Shown here: piece by piece, positions 10,392 to 19,048 of the stretch
Layout: each line of letters opens with the position of its first letter
Numbering within the stretch: position 1 is the first letter of the stretch
From: Nitrosomonas sp.
GTDB taxonomy: Bacteria > Pseudomonadota > Gammaproteobacteria > Burkholderiales > Nitrosomonadaceae
Direction of reading: 5' to 3'
Assembly (NCBI RefSeq): GCF_022842015.1
Contig: NZ_JALHQJ010000024.1
Span: 1-40,406, forward strand
DNA length: 40,406 nt
Notes under the pieces: model-generated
Databases searched by the model: none
What the model saw: the letters and a program-made list of their open reading frames with translations, nothing else
What the model was told of the DNA's origin: nothing
Position numbers and translations under genes: made by a program

Positions 10392-10694
10392 TGATAATCT
10401 CCCTTTTCTTACCTATCTGCTTGCAGATAAAACTAACATTGAGTTTAAATTTTTTAATGAATAGCGGATTATAAATCAATTTGCGCGCAATGCATTAAAT
10501 GGATCAGGAAAAACTTGATATGGCATGATCTTAGGTTATACAGACAATTTCTTGCAGCGATTAAGCTCAAACCCAATAAAAGGATCAAGATGCATAAGTA
10601 TATATCCAATTACTATGCTTCTTATCAAGTTCTCGGTAAAGAATTTTTTGAATCGTCGAAGCAAAATGCTCAGCAAGGTTATCCGCCTAGCACC
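10392..10694. other. Intergenic region between the Hpt gene and pntAA
   Basis: About 300 bases without a supported gene. The small frames here are shadows or antisense to the Hpt gene. I see no clear terminator hairpin after the Hpt gene and no promoter I would defend, though the pnt operon promoter would be expected here. Confidence 0.5.
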
Positions 10695-11081
10695 TTATTC
10701 GCTCAATTCATTAAATTCATTTTCTAGTTGTTGTGTAATCCGCTTCAACAAAAGCGGAATCTTTGCCAGCAATGTTTCCGCATCGGACCAATTATTATTG
10801 GCGCTCGCTTTCTCAAGCGCCTCACATAAATCAGCGAAACTTAAGGCGCCGATTGTTCTTGCTGAAGATTTTAATTTATGACCTAAACGACCCAGCGCTG
10901 GAAGATTCTTTTCAGTCTGTGCCACTTCCATTTCCGAAAGCGTATCATTGGCAACCTCAATAAATTTAAGACCAAACTTTCGTACTAGCACAGAATTGTC
11001 ATGAAACATCAGGCGCATTTTTGCGATATCAACCGGCAATGACGCATCCGGCAACGATTCTTCTTCTGCTTCATTAGTCAC
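10695..11081 (-). CDS. Hpt (histidine phosphotransfer) domain protein
   Basis: A 128-residue single-domain phosphotransfer protein. The helix LGRLGHKLKSSARTIGA carries the phospho-accepting His68 in the classic HxLKSSA context. Such proteins shuttle phosphate between receiver domains in multistep phosphorelays. It starts six bases after the large oxidoreductase gene ends, and a stand-alone receiver gene begins that gene set, so the three very likely form one operon. No histidine kinase is encoded in the window, so the input to this relay is unknown. Confidence 0.9.
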   Translation of the reverse strand: MTNEAEEESLPDASLPVDIAKMRLMFHDNSVLVRKFGLKFIEVANDTLSEMEVAQTEKNLPALGRLGHKLKSSARTIGALSFADLCEALEKASANNNWSDAETLLAKIPLLLKRITQQLENEFNELSE

Positions 11082-11087
11082 TACAGC

Positions 11088-14000
11088 TCAGACTCCGTTT
11101 TTTAAACAACGGTCAACCCATCGATTTGTTAGTTTTTCTTGCACAGTATTTTGGCGCAAACGTGTATTCAATCCCGAAAAATCTACTTGATCCAAAGGTT
11201 GATCTTGATTGAAGCAGGAAAATACATACGTAATCTTTCCTGTTTCCGGATCCTGATGCGGTTGCAGACATTGTGCGCATATCTCCTTCATCATGCACTG
11301 CATAGGCGAATTAATCGAACCAATTGCAAAATGATCTGCTTTCAAGTAAGGTTTCAACTGGTTATGACGAGCTAAACCGACAGCAGCCATCATGCGATCT
11401 GAACCAATTGCAATGATATGATCGGCTTCAGTCAATGCCACCGGTTGCACACCTAATTCACCGCTGGCATAAGCCACCATTGCTTGCACGATATTTCCCA
11501 CATAGCTTTTATCCTGAGGGCGCGTGGCTGTAAAACCTGGCGACTCATCGCAGCACCATATGACAATGTCTGCTGCAGCCTCGATTTCAGCCACTTTATA
11601 TCGATCGACCAATTTCTTATAACCAGCAAAATATAACACCTTCGATCCGGCCGCACGCGCGGCTGCACCAATAGAAAACAACACCGCATTGCCTAAACCA
11701 CCACCCACTAACACCACAACCTTATTCTCCGGGATCTCTGTCGGTGTTCCGGTAGGCCCCATCAGCACAACCGGCTCACCCGGTTTCAGCATCGCACACA
11801 AATTAGAGGATCCGCCCATTTCCAAAACAACGAGTGAAACCAGTCCGCGCTCGATATCCACCGATGCACCCGTCAACGCCAAACCCTCCATCGCCAGCCT
11901 AGTATCTCCGGCAATTGTTGCTAGCGTTGCATAATTCTGAAAGCGATAAAATTGACCAGGCTGAAAATGCTCTGCTGCCATTGGAGCATGTACAACCACT
12001 TCAATGATATTGGGAGCAAGCCTCTCTACTTTAGAGACTGTTGGACGTAGCTGATTATTCAAGCCTGTAAAAAACTGCTGTATCGACTGATTTAACTTTG
12101 GTTTAACACGCTCCAATACCCGATGCACCACGGGATAGCCCTGCTTTGCACTCGACATCGCCTTCACTACATTCCCAGAATAAGATGGATGCAAATCACC
12201 AAAAAAACTGATAAAGCGGCCATCCTGACCATCCCGATAACGACTGAGCAACACCATCGGTGTTTCTGGTTTGGGATTACCATAGGCGGGCTGCACTGGA
12301 TTCCCTTCCTCATCGCAAGCTGCAAAATAACGACCGTTGAGTTTGAATAGTTTTTCATCTTCCCGCGCCAGCACTGTATTAGGCTGGGTACCAGCAGCAA
12401 CCAACAATGCACGCGCTGGTAACTCTACATTGCCCGTATTTTGCCATTGTCCGGTTTCATCCCGTTTTTGCACTCCAAATTGCACCGATTGCGTGTGCCC
12501 CCATTGATCAATATTAACACGCTCTGGCACCATCCCCTCAGCAAACCAAATGCCTTCTTCCAGCGCCTTTTCCACTTCCTCATGATTCAATGTATAAGAA
12601 GGGCTATCAATCAAACGCTTCCGGTAAGCTATTGTTGCGCCGCCCCATGCTTGTAGCAAATTGATAATACGCGGTGCACGCCCTTCCTTTTCTGCACTCC
12701 GACGTTCTGCCCGAATGGCTCGTGCATGATTAAGAAGCTCATCAGCAATTTCTTTCTCCTCGTCATCCCACGCTTCACGAATCGCAGCGTCACCTTGCAT
12801 CACCGCCATTATTTCATAGCGCTGCAGAAATTTTTCCACCTGAACTGGATAATATGCCAGTGCTTCAGTTGCTGTATCAATAGCCGTCAAACCACCACCA
12901 ATCACTACTACAGGCAAACGTAATTGCATGTTCGCAATCGAATCACTCTGCGCAGCACCCGTAAGTTGCAAGCCCATCAAGAAATCCGATGCGGCACGCA
13001 CCCCACGCGCCAACCCGTTCGGCATATCCAGCACGGTGGGGCGTCCAGCCCCTGCAGCTAGAGCAATATGATCAAAACCCATAGCAAATGCGTCATCGGC
13101 AGTTAACGTGCCACCAAAACGCACACCTCCAAACAGTGCAAATTCTTCTCTGCGCTCCAGCAACAACCGAATCAATTTGAGAAAGTTTTTATTCCAACGC
13201 ACAGTAATTCCGTATTCTGCCACCCCACCGAAACCACCCGGCATACGCCGATCCAAGTTTTCTTCTAGCGTACTGGCCAGTCGGATCGCCTGAAATGGCA
13301 CCCGTTCACCCAGTGAATTCACCCCTGAGATCTCTTCCGGTAAAAATTCAATCTTAAGCCCGTCAATGCCCACCACCGTGTGGCCTTCATTCATTAAATG
13401 ATGCGCCAGCGTATATCCGGCCGGTCCCATACCGACCACCAGCACCTTGCGTCCGGATGGCGGTTTCGGCACCGGCCTATGTAAATTCAACGGATTCCAG
13501 CGCGTCAATAAACTATAAATTTCAAATCCCCATGGCAATTCCAGCACATCTTTCAGTGTTCGTGTCTCAGCTTGAGGGATATCAACCGGCTCCTGCTTCT
13601 GATAAATGCAGGATTTCATGCAATCGTTACAGATGCGATGACCGGTTCCGGCACACATCGGATTATCTAGCGCAATCATAGCCAGACTACCTACTGCGAC
13701 ACCTTGTGTTTTGAGTTTATGAAATTCGGAAATGCGCTCTTCCAGCGGACAACCCGCGAGCAGCGCGCCCAATTCGCTGCGTTTGAAAGCAAGGGGCTCA
13801 TCCGGCGATTTAGATTTATGCATCAAACCCTTAGAGCATGAATCCTTACCTTGCTCATGACACCAGATGCAGTAATTTGCCTCATCAAGCGCCCCCATCA
13901 GATCCGTTCCATTATCGGTCAACGCAAAACCATTGCGTTCACGCACATGACCAAGCCGATGCACCGGATACCCTGCCGACTCATCCGTTTCCAGCGACAA

Positions 14001-14636
14001 CAGATGCTGGAAATCCAGTTTGGCAGGTGACTTAAATAAAATACCTTGCTGCGTACGTTGCTGTCCGGCCGGTGTTCGTAGTGCCCAAGCAGCATAGTGA
14101 AGCGCTTTGTTCAACCGGGATTCATTATCCGCTTCTGCACCCATCCACTGCGTTACTTTAGTAGCAAAAACCAATTCAGAGAAAGCTTCACCAAATTCTG
14201 CAGCAAGTTCCTTTTCAAGAACCAATCCGTCAATACCAGCCAACTCTTCATCACTAACTTTTCCCTTCGCTCGGCGTTGTACAAATTGCCGCTTGCAAAA
14301 ATACAGTGGAGCTAGTTCATGATGCTGTACCGCCAATTGTTGCACTTCATTCTCAATGTTAAATAATCGAGCAACAAAGTCTTCCAACCAAGGCGCAATC
14401 TCAATTAACAATGCAGATTCGTCTTTAGGTAACAAATCACTAGGATGCGCACGCGCAAGCACCAGTTTTTCATATAATGCCTCATCACCGGTGCGAAGAA
14501 AACCCAGAAATACCTCATCCAATCTTACCAAGCCATCGCGACGATAAAGATCAGCGATTGTGAAATCAAAGTTAAAATTTGATAAAGTAGTCATTGCTTC
14601 CTGTCGAGTGTGAAACGTTGCATCCATTTTTGTCAT
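11088..14636 (-). CDS. Large FAD/iron-sulfur oxidoreductase: fused GltD/NfnB-like and PyrK/NfnA-like domains
   Basis: 1182 residues. Residues 1-240 are a helical domain I do not recognise. A cysteine-rich region follows (Cys256, 259, 267, 296, 328, 336, 339, 343), placed like the double 4Fe-4S domain of GltD, NfnB and dihydropyrimidine dehydrogenase. Next come the FAD site VGMGPAGY (401-408) and a second Rossmann site GGGLTAID (580-587). The last 300 residues resemble PyrK/NfnA: the FAD region PGQFYRFQ, the nucleotide site VGGGLGNAV and a 2Fe-2S motif (Cys1114, 1120, 1123, 1141). This domain order suggests an Nfn-type ferredoxin/NAD/NADP transhydrogenase in one chain. The function is inferred from domains. 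An internal ATG at 14594 with AGGA before it is an alternative start. Confidence 0.8.
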   Translation of the reverse strand: MTKMDATFHTRQEAMTTLSNFNFDFTIADLYRRDGLVRLDEVFLGFLRTGDEALYEKLVLARAHPSDLLPKDESALLIEIAPWLEDFVARLFNIENEVQQLAVQHHELAPLYFCKRQFVQRRAKGKVSDEELAGIDGLVLEKELAAEFGEAFSELVFATKVTQWMGAEADNESRLNKALHYAAWALRTPAGQQRTQQGILFKSPAKLDFQHLLSLETDESAGYPVHRLGHVRERNGFALTDNGTDLMGALDEANYCIWCHEQGKDSCSKGLMHKSKSPDEPLAFKRSELGALLAGCPLEERISEFHKLKTQGVAVGSLAMIALDNPMCAGTGHRICNDCMKSCIYQKQEPVDIPQAETRTLKDVLELPWGFEIYSLLTRWNPLNLHRPVPKPPSGRKVLVVGMGPAGYTLAHHLMNEGHTVVGIDGLKIEFLPEEISGVNSLGERVPFQAIRLASTLEENLDRRMPGGFGGVAEYGITVRWNKNFLKLIRLLLERREEFALFGGVRFGGTLTADDAFAMGFDHIALAAGAGRPTVLDMPNGLARGVRAASDFLMGLQLTGAAQSDSIANMQLRLPVVVIGGGLTAIDTATEALAYYPVQVEKFLQRYEIMAVMQGDAAIREAWDDEEKEIADELLNHARAIRAERRSAEKEGRAPRIINLLQAWGGATIAYRKRLIDSPSYTLNHEEVEKALEEGIWFAEGMVPERVNIDQWGHTQSVQFGVQKRDETGQWQNTGNVELPARALLVAAGTQPNTVLAREDEKLFKLNGRYFAACDEEGNPVQPAYGNPKPETPMVLLSRYRDGQDGRFISFFGDLHPSYSGNVVKAMSSAKQGYPVVHRVLERVKPKLNQSIQQFFTGLNNQLRPTVSKVERLAPNIIEVVVHAPMAAEHFQPGQFYRFQNYATLATIAGDTRLAMEGLALTGASVDIERGLVSLVVLEMGGSSNLCAMLKPGEPVVLMGPTGTPTEIPENKVVVLVGGGLGNAVLFSIGAAARAAGSKVLYFAGYKKLVDRYKVAEIEAAADIVIWCCDESPGFTATRPQDKSYVGNIVQAMVAYASGELGVQPVALTEADHIIAIGSDRMMAAVGLARHNQLKPYLKADHFAIGSINSPMQCMMKEICAQCLQPHQDPETGKITYVFSCFNQDQPLDQVDFSGLNTRLRQNTVQEKLTNRWVDRCLKNGV

Positions 14637-14742
14637 AATTCCAGATATTTATTAATTATTTTATTACAATGGGAAAATAAATCATCATGATCTGCAGCAA
14701 TATTGCCCGCCTAAATTCAAAATTTTGAATTTCTATAACCGT

Positions 14743-15150
14743 TCATTCTGGTAGCAGCCACCACTTTAATATGATTCTGACTAACTGCTCTGGATCAATT
14801 GGCTTGACTAAAAAGTCATTCATACCAACGCTCCGACACGAATCTTTGTAAAGCTGGTCTACATGAGCCGTTACCGCAATAATCGGCATATTGGACCACT
14901 GCGGATTAGTCCGAATCATCTTCGTAGCCTCCAAACCATCCATAACAGGCATTTGAATATCCATCAATACGCAATCAAAATTTTCCTTACTCAACTTATC
15001 CAGCGCTTCTTGTCCGTTACCTGCAATAGATACAACAGCCCCATTATATTCAAGTAGCTCTTGAGCCACTTGTTGATTCAATTCATTATCTTCTACCACC
15101 AGAATAGTGCATCCATTTAGTTTCAGATCTGAATGATTAATTATATTCAT
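14743..15150 (-). CDS. Stand-alone receiver-domain response regulator
   Basis: A 135-residue single REC domain with no output domain. The acidic pocket VVEDNELN (Glu20, Asp21), phospho-acceptor Asp64 in VLMDIQMPVMDG and the conserved lysine in LVKPID are all present. The sequence style (ILVVEDNELNQQVAQELL, MDGLEAT) resembles the receiver domains of hybrid kinases such as BarA. It is the first gene of an apparent operon with the flavin/iron-sulfur oxidoreductase and the Hpt protein. A receiver and an Hpt around an enzyme suggest a detached phosphorelay; the partner kinase must be elsewhere. Confidence 0.9.
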   Translation of the reverse strand: MNIINHSDLKLNGCTILVVEDNELNQQVAQELLEYNGAVVSIAGNGQEALDKLSKENFDCVLMDIQMPVMDGLEATKMIRTNPQWSNMPIIAVTAHVDQLYKDSCRSVGMNDFLVKPIDPEQLVRIILKWWLLPE

Positions 15151-15418
15151 ATTGCGCTGGCTTGATTTATTATTTTCCCAACAGTTTCCATTGTATCAAC
15201 AACATAATGTGTTTTATATGCGTAGATCAGGAATAGAGAAAATCTACCAGATCTATCTTGCACAATCGCCACGGCTAAGTATGGAATCCTACCAAGATTA
15301 GCCAATTAACCAGATAGGCGCGATGACTCATTCGCTTTTTCTCAACAAATAAAAATCTGTGCAAATCCTAGATAGATTGCTCTGACAAAAATAGATAGGG
15401 CGTTGCTAATAAACGCAG

Positions 15419-16117
15419 TTATTTTGATTGGATTACCTTACCGGCATGCAATCCGCATTCCTTGGTTTCCGGAGCTTCCCACCACCAGCGCCCGGAGCGT
15501 ATATCTTCTCCTGGTGTAATAGCGCGCGTACAGGGAGCGCACCCGATACTGGGATAAAATCTGTCATGCAGTTTGTTATAAGGCACTTCATAGTGTTTAA
15601 GGTACTCCCAAACTTCCGCATTAGTCCATTCCAGTAATGGATTAACCTTTTGCATGCGATTGTCCATATCGTAAGCAGACACTTTCAGGTTCGCCCGGGT
15701 TGATGCCTGTTCACGCCTAATTCCGGTGACCCATGCCCGCTTGCCCTGCAAGGCGCGGCGCAATGGTTCCACTTTACGGATGTAGCAGCAATTTTTACGT
15801 AAATCAACGCTCTGATAGAAACCATTGACACCATGCTCTGCAACGTATGTTTCAACCTGTTTCACGTTGGGAAAATAAATACGCAACTTAGTTTTGTAGC
15901 GCTCTTGCACAGTTTGCATCAAATCATAAGTTTCCTGCGGCAAACGCCCAGTATCCAGACTAAACATTTCGATCTCGATATGATGTCGATCAATGATGTC
16001 TGTGAGCACCATATCTTCAGCACCCATGCTATTAGCAAACGCTACCGGTGCATAATCACGCACGGTTTCAGTCAGAACCGCAACAACCTGATCGACTCTA
16101 TGCTGCAAGTTACTCAT
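15419..16117 (-). CDS. cysH: Phosphoadenylyl/adenylyl-sulfate reductase
   Basis: Reduces activated sulfate to sulfite with thioredoxin in assimilatory sulfate reduction. From the chosen start (MSNLQHRV) it has 232 residues. The cysteine set KNCCYIRK (Cys110-111) plus CAPC (Cys193, 196) binds a 4Fe-4S cluster and marks the APS-reducing type; the catalytic cysteine is in the C-terminal ECGLH (Cys221). An upstream in-frame codon at 16213 would add 32 residues lying inside the DUF934 gene. I prefer the ATG at 16117, which overlaps the DUF934 stop by eight bases, an arrangement typical of translational coupling. It is the last gene of the operon. Confidence 0.95.
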   Translation of the reverse strand: MSNLQHRVDQVVAVLTETVRDYAPVAFANSMGAEDMVLTDIIDRHHIEIEMFSLDTGRLPQETYDLMQTVQERYKTKLRIYFPNVKQVETYVAEHGVNGFYQSVDLRKNCCYIRKVEPLRRALQGKRAWVTGIRREQASTRANLKVSAYDMDNRMQKVNPLLEWTNAEVWEYLKHYEVPYNKLHDRFYPSIGCAPCTRAITPGEDIRSGRWWWEAPETKECGLHAGKVIQSK

Positions 16118-16643
16118 TGAACGTGCCTGCAGTCGAATTCCCTTTGCGTTGCGTGCACCGGAATAGTGGTAAGCCTGGATCAAAAGAAGTCTGATAAACC
16201 TCAGAGAAATCACTGAGACCCTTTATTGCATCTTCTATTTTTCGATCCGGGCGCGGCGCAAAAGCATTAAAACCGACGCGTTGCATGTAAAACAATTGAT
16301 CGCGCAGCACATCGCCGATCGCCCGCAATTCTCCCTTATACCCGAGCCGTGCGCGCAGATTATAAGCAATGGAGTACCCTCGGCCATCTGAAAACTTCGG
16401 AAAATCAACTGCAATCACAGCGAACTTGTGCACATCATCCTTTAAATCTTCCGGACGCTCATCACTAGCCAGCCAAACGCCTATGTCTTTTCGCTGCTGT
16501 ATCATTTCGCGTTGGATTTGCCATACTTTTAGCGGAACAATGACTTTCCCTGGCGCAACTATCGCGCTCTCAGCAGTATCTTGCTCCTGTAACCGCAAGA
16601 CCGTCCAATCGTCCGCAACGATAGTTTTATTTTTTATGATCAT
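16110..16643 (-). CDS. DUF934 family protein of the sulfate assimilation operon
   Basis: 177 residues, without signal peptide or membrane segments. It belongs to the DUF934 family, repeatedly found between cysI and cysH in proteobacteria and sometimes described as an uncharacterised oxidoreductase. The conserved DFPKFSDGRGYS and LRAIGDVLRDQLFYMQRVGFNAF blocks are present. Function is unproven; location ties it to sulfite reduction, possibly as an electron-transfer or assembly factor for CysI. It starts five bases after the cysI stop and overlaps the cysH start by eight bases. Confidence 0.88.
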   Translation of the reverse strand: MIIKNKTIVADDWTVLRLQEQDTAESAIVAPGKVIVPLKVWQIQREMIQQRKDIGVWLASDERPEDLKDDVHKFAVIAVDFPKFSDGRGYSIAYNLRARLGYKGELRAIGDVLRDQLFYMQRVGFNAFAPRPDRKIEDAIKGLSDFSEVYQTSFDPGLPLFRCTQRKGNSTAGTFNE

Positions 16644-16648
16644 CTCGA

Positions 16649-18391
16649 TTAAAACCTTGGTGAATAATAGGGAACCTCGTACTGAGCAGGCTCTACGCTA
16701 TGCTTGTCAGCAACTTTTTCTTCCTGAGCCATAAAGTCAGTAGCGTATACATGTTCTTTAAATGGTGCATGGCCAATACGACGAACCGTATCGATAAAGC
16801 GCTCAGTTTCTGTACGTTCGCGTAAATATACATGAATCAAACGTTCGATAACTTCAGGTACCTGATTAAAAGTAAATGACGGGCCAATAATTTTGCTAAT
16901 CGAACTGTCATTGCCTTCCGCACCACCGATCGAAACTTGATACCACTCATCGTGATCTTTCTTTTCCACGCCCGTGATACCAATATTGCCAATATGATGC
17001 TGCCCGCACGCATTCACGCAACCCGAAATATTCAAAGTAATCTCACCGATATCATGTTGATAGTCAAGATCTTCAAAACATTCGGAAATCACCTTTGCCA
17101 GCGGTATCGAACGAGCATTGGCAAGCGTGCAAAATTCCGCGCCGGGACAACTAATAATATCGGTCAACATGCCAATATTCGGTGTGGTCAATTCATGCTC
17201 GGTTGATTCTTGCCATAAGTGGATCAAATCTTTCTGTCTGACGTCCGCCAATACCAGATTTTGCTTGTGCGTGATGCGTAACTCACCAAAGCTATACCGA
17301 TCCGCCAGATTTGCAACCGCTTCCATTTGCTCAGCCGTAGCATCGCCAGGAGCCTCACCGGGTTTTTTCAACGACAAAACAACTATCGCGTAGCCGGGAA
17401 TGCGATGAGGTTTAACGTTGCACGATAGCCAGTTCGAAAATGAACGGCTGTCTGCTTTGAATTCGTTTAATTTTGAATCATGATCGGTTAGTGTTTCATA
17501 AGACGGATCAACAAAGAAAGAGGCGACACGATTGACTTCATCAGAGGTTAGTGTGCCATGACCATCTTTGAGATCAGCCCAATCAGCCTCCACCTTACGC
17601 CTGAATTCATCAACTCCAAGCGCTTTCACCAGTATCTTGATGCGTGCTTTATATTTGTTATCACGACGACCATATTGGTTATACACGCGCAAAATAGATT
17701 CGACATAAGTTAAAATGTGCTGCCATGGTACAAACTCACAAATTTCACTACCAATGATCGGTGTTCGTCCCAATCCACCGCCAACCAATACGCGGAAACC
17801 GACTTCTCCTTGTGCATTCTTTGTCACCGCCAGTCCGATGTCATGCGCATAAATAGCAGCACGATCCTCTTTTCCACCGCTGATGGCGATCTTAAATTTT
17901 CGCGGCAGATAAGCAAATTCGGGGTGGAAAGTGCTCCATTGACGCAAAATCTCTGCATACGGACGTGGATCAACCACCTCATCCTGCGCCACGCCAGCAA
18001 ATTCATCCGACGTAATATTACGCACACAATTCCCAGAGGTTTGAATGGCGTGCATTTCCACAGATGCTAAATCCGCCAGAATATCCGGTGTATCTTCCAA
18101 TTTAAGCCAGTTAAACTGAATATTTTGACGTGTTGTGAAATGACCATAACCACGGTCATATTTACGTGCAATATGAGCAAACATACGCATCTGCCTAGAA
18201 GATATCAAGCCATACGGCACTGCAATACGCAGCATGTAGGCATGAATCTGCATATATAACCCGTTTTGCAGCCGCAAAGGGAGAAACTCCTCCTCGGTCA
18301 ATTCCCCTGACAGGCGCCGACGCACCTGGTCACGGTACTGCTTGACACGTTCATTCACTATTTGTTGATCATATTCATCATAGCGATACAT
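16649..18391 (-). CDS. cysI: Sulfite reductase hemoprotein (nitrite/sulfite reductase family)
   Basis: Siroheme and 4Fe-4S enzyme that reduces sulfite to sulfide. The 580 residues contain two ferredoxin-like/siroheme half-domains. Cluster ligands are in CPGAEFC and CVNACGQHH, the C-x5-C and C-x3-C pair of this family. No CysJ flavoprotein gene lies beside it, which fits the ferredoxin-dependent branch used by many betaproteobacteria. It is second in the operon: small conserved protein, cysI, DUF934, cysH. CysB, encoded divergently, is the expected activator. Confidence 0.93.
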   Translation of the reverse strand: MYRYDEYDQQIVNERVKQYRDQVRRRLSGELTEEEFLPLRLQNGLYMQIHAYMLRIAVPYGLISSRQMRMFAHIARKYDRGYGHFTTRQNIQFNWLKLEDTPDILADLASVEMHAIQTSGNCVRNITSDEFAGVAQDEVVDPRPYAEILRQWSTFHPEFAYLPRKFKIAISGGKEDRAAIYAHDIGLAVTKNAQGEVGFRVLVGGGLGRTPIIGSEICEFVPWQHILTYVESILRVYNQYGRRDNKYKARIKILVKALGVDEFRRKVEADWADLKDGHGTLTSDEVNRVASFFVDPSYETLTDHDSKLNEFKADSRSFSNWLSCNVKPHRIPGYAIVVLSLKKPGEAPGDATAEQMEAVANLADRYSFGELRITHKQNLVLADVRQKDLIHLWQESTEHELTTPNIGMLTDIISCPGAEFCTLANARSIPLAKVISECFEDLDYQHDIGEITLNISGCVNACGQHHIGNIGITGVEKKDHDEWYQVSIGGAEGNDSSISKIIGPSFTFNQVPEVIERLIHVYLRERTETERFIDTVRRIGHAPFKEHVYATDFMAQEEKVADKHSVEPAQYEVPYYSPRF

Positions 18392-18435
18392 ATTTAATTT
18401 CCTCGCTTATTTGTTCGAAGATACCCAAAAAGTCT

Positions 18436-18663
18436 TTAGGATTCTTGGGAATAATGCTTAGATACTGGCAGCAACAATGCCGCATCCAATGGAAATTTGG
18501 CGCCATACTTCATAATATGGTCCACATCATCGTCTTCATCATGCTTTAACGCCACGCCAATATAAGCATGCTCACCGCTTTCACCCACCACTATACCAAT
18601 CCGCCCGCCACAGCCATTAAACCAGCTCACTTGTTTAGGTTTATTCTCTACATTCGTACTCAT
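18436..18663 (-). CDS. Small conserved protein leading the cysI operon
   Basis: 75 residues from the ATG at 18663, which has an AAGGA site 8 bases upstream; a TTG three bases earlier is less likely. The sequence has one GCGGRIGIVVGESGEHAYIG block and an acidic DEDDDVDH run. I do not recognise the family. It lies 44 bases before cysI in the same direction and is probably the first gene of the sulfite reduction operon. A single Cys in a Gly-rich turn might bind metal or siroheme, but that is speculation. Confidence 0.7.
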   Translation of the reverse strand: MSTNVENKPKQVSWFNGCGGRIGIVVGESGEHAYIGVALKHDEDDDVDHIMKYGAKFPLDAALLLPVSKHYSQES

Positions 18664-19048
18664 CAATCAATCCTTGTTTCATTAATGGAAAATTGCCAAA
18701 ATCTGCTCACAAATAAGCAACTCACCACCCGTTTGAATTTTTTCAAGCCTGATCATATCGATCAGTGACCGTTCAGCATTCCAGCGTCGTTGATACACTC
18801 ACAACCAACACACACAGAATTGCAAATTCGTTATTCTACCAAAAACTAACGATAATCGCCTTTCGCGTGTTAATAGCAACCGATTAAGCAGTGTGAATAA
18901 AGTTGATCAGAGAACCTGACAGAATAGATTTAGTAACTGCCTTCCAATTTCCTTTTCTAGTCGTTTATTATGATAACAATACATTTTTATAAATCAAAAT
19001 AATATTATATTAGATGTATATAACCATTTATTATTACTAGGCAGGCCC
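18664..19048. promoter_or_regulatory. Divergent promoter region between the cysI operon and cysB
   Basis: About 385 bases with no gene. The 90 bases before cysB are very AT-rich (18965-19048), as is typical for LysR-type regulator targets. Established knowledge says CysB binds upstream of cys operons and its own gene, but I cannot pick a specific site from the sequence. Confidence 0.5.

Noticed and set aside
10525..10881. A 118-codon plus-strand frame overlapping the Hpt gene
   Set aside because: It runs antisense through the Hpt domain, whose phospho-His motif is clear; no homology or ribosome site supports the alternative.
16118..16213. N-terminal extension of cysH by 32 codons
   Set aside because: It lies inside the DUF934 gene and is unlike CysH family N-termini; the ATG at 16117 is better.
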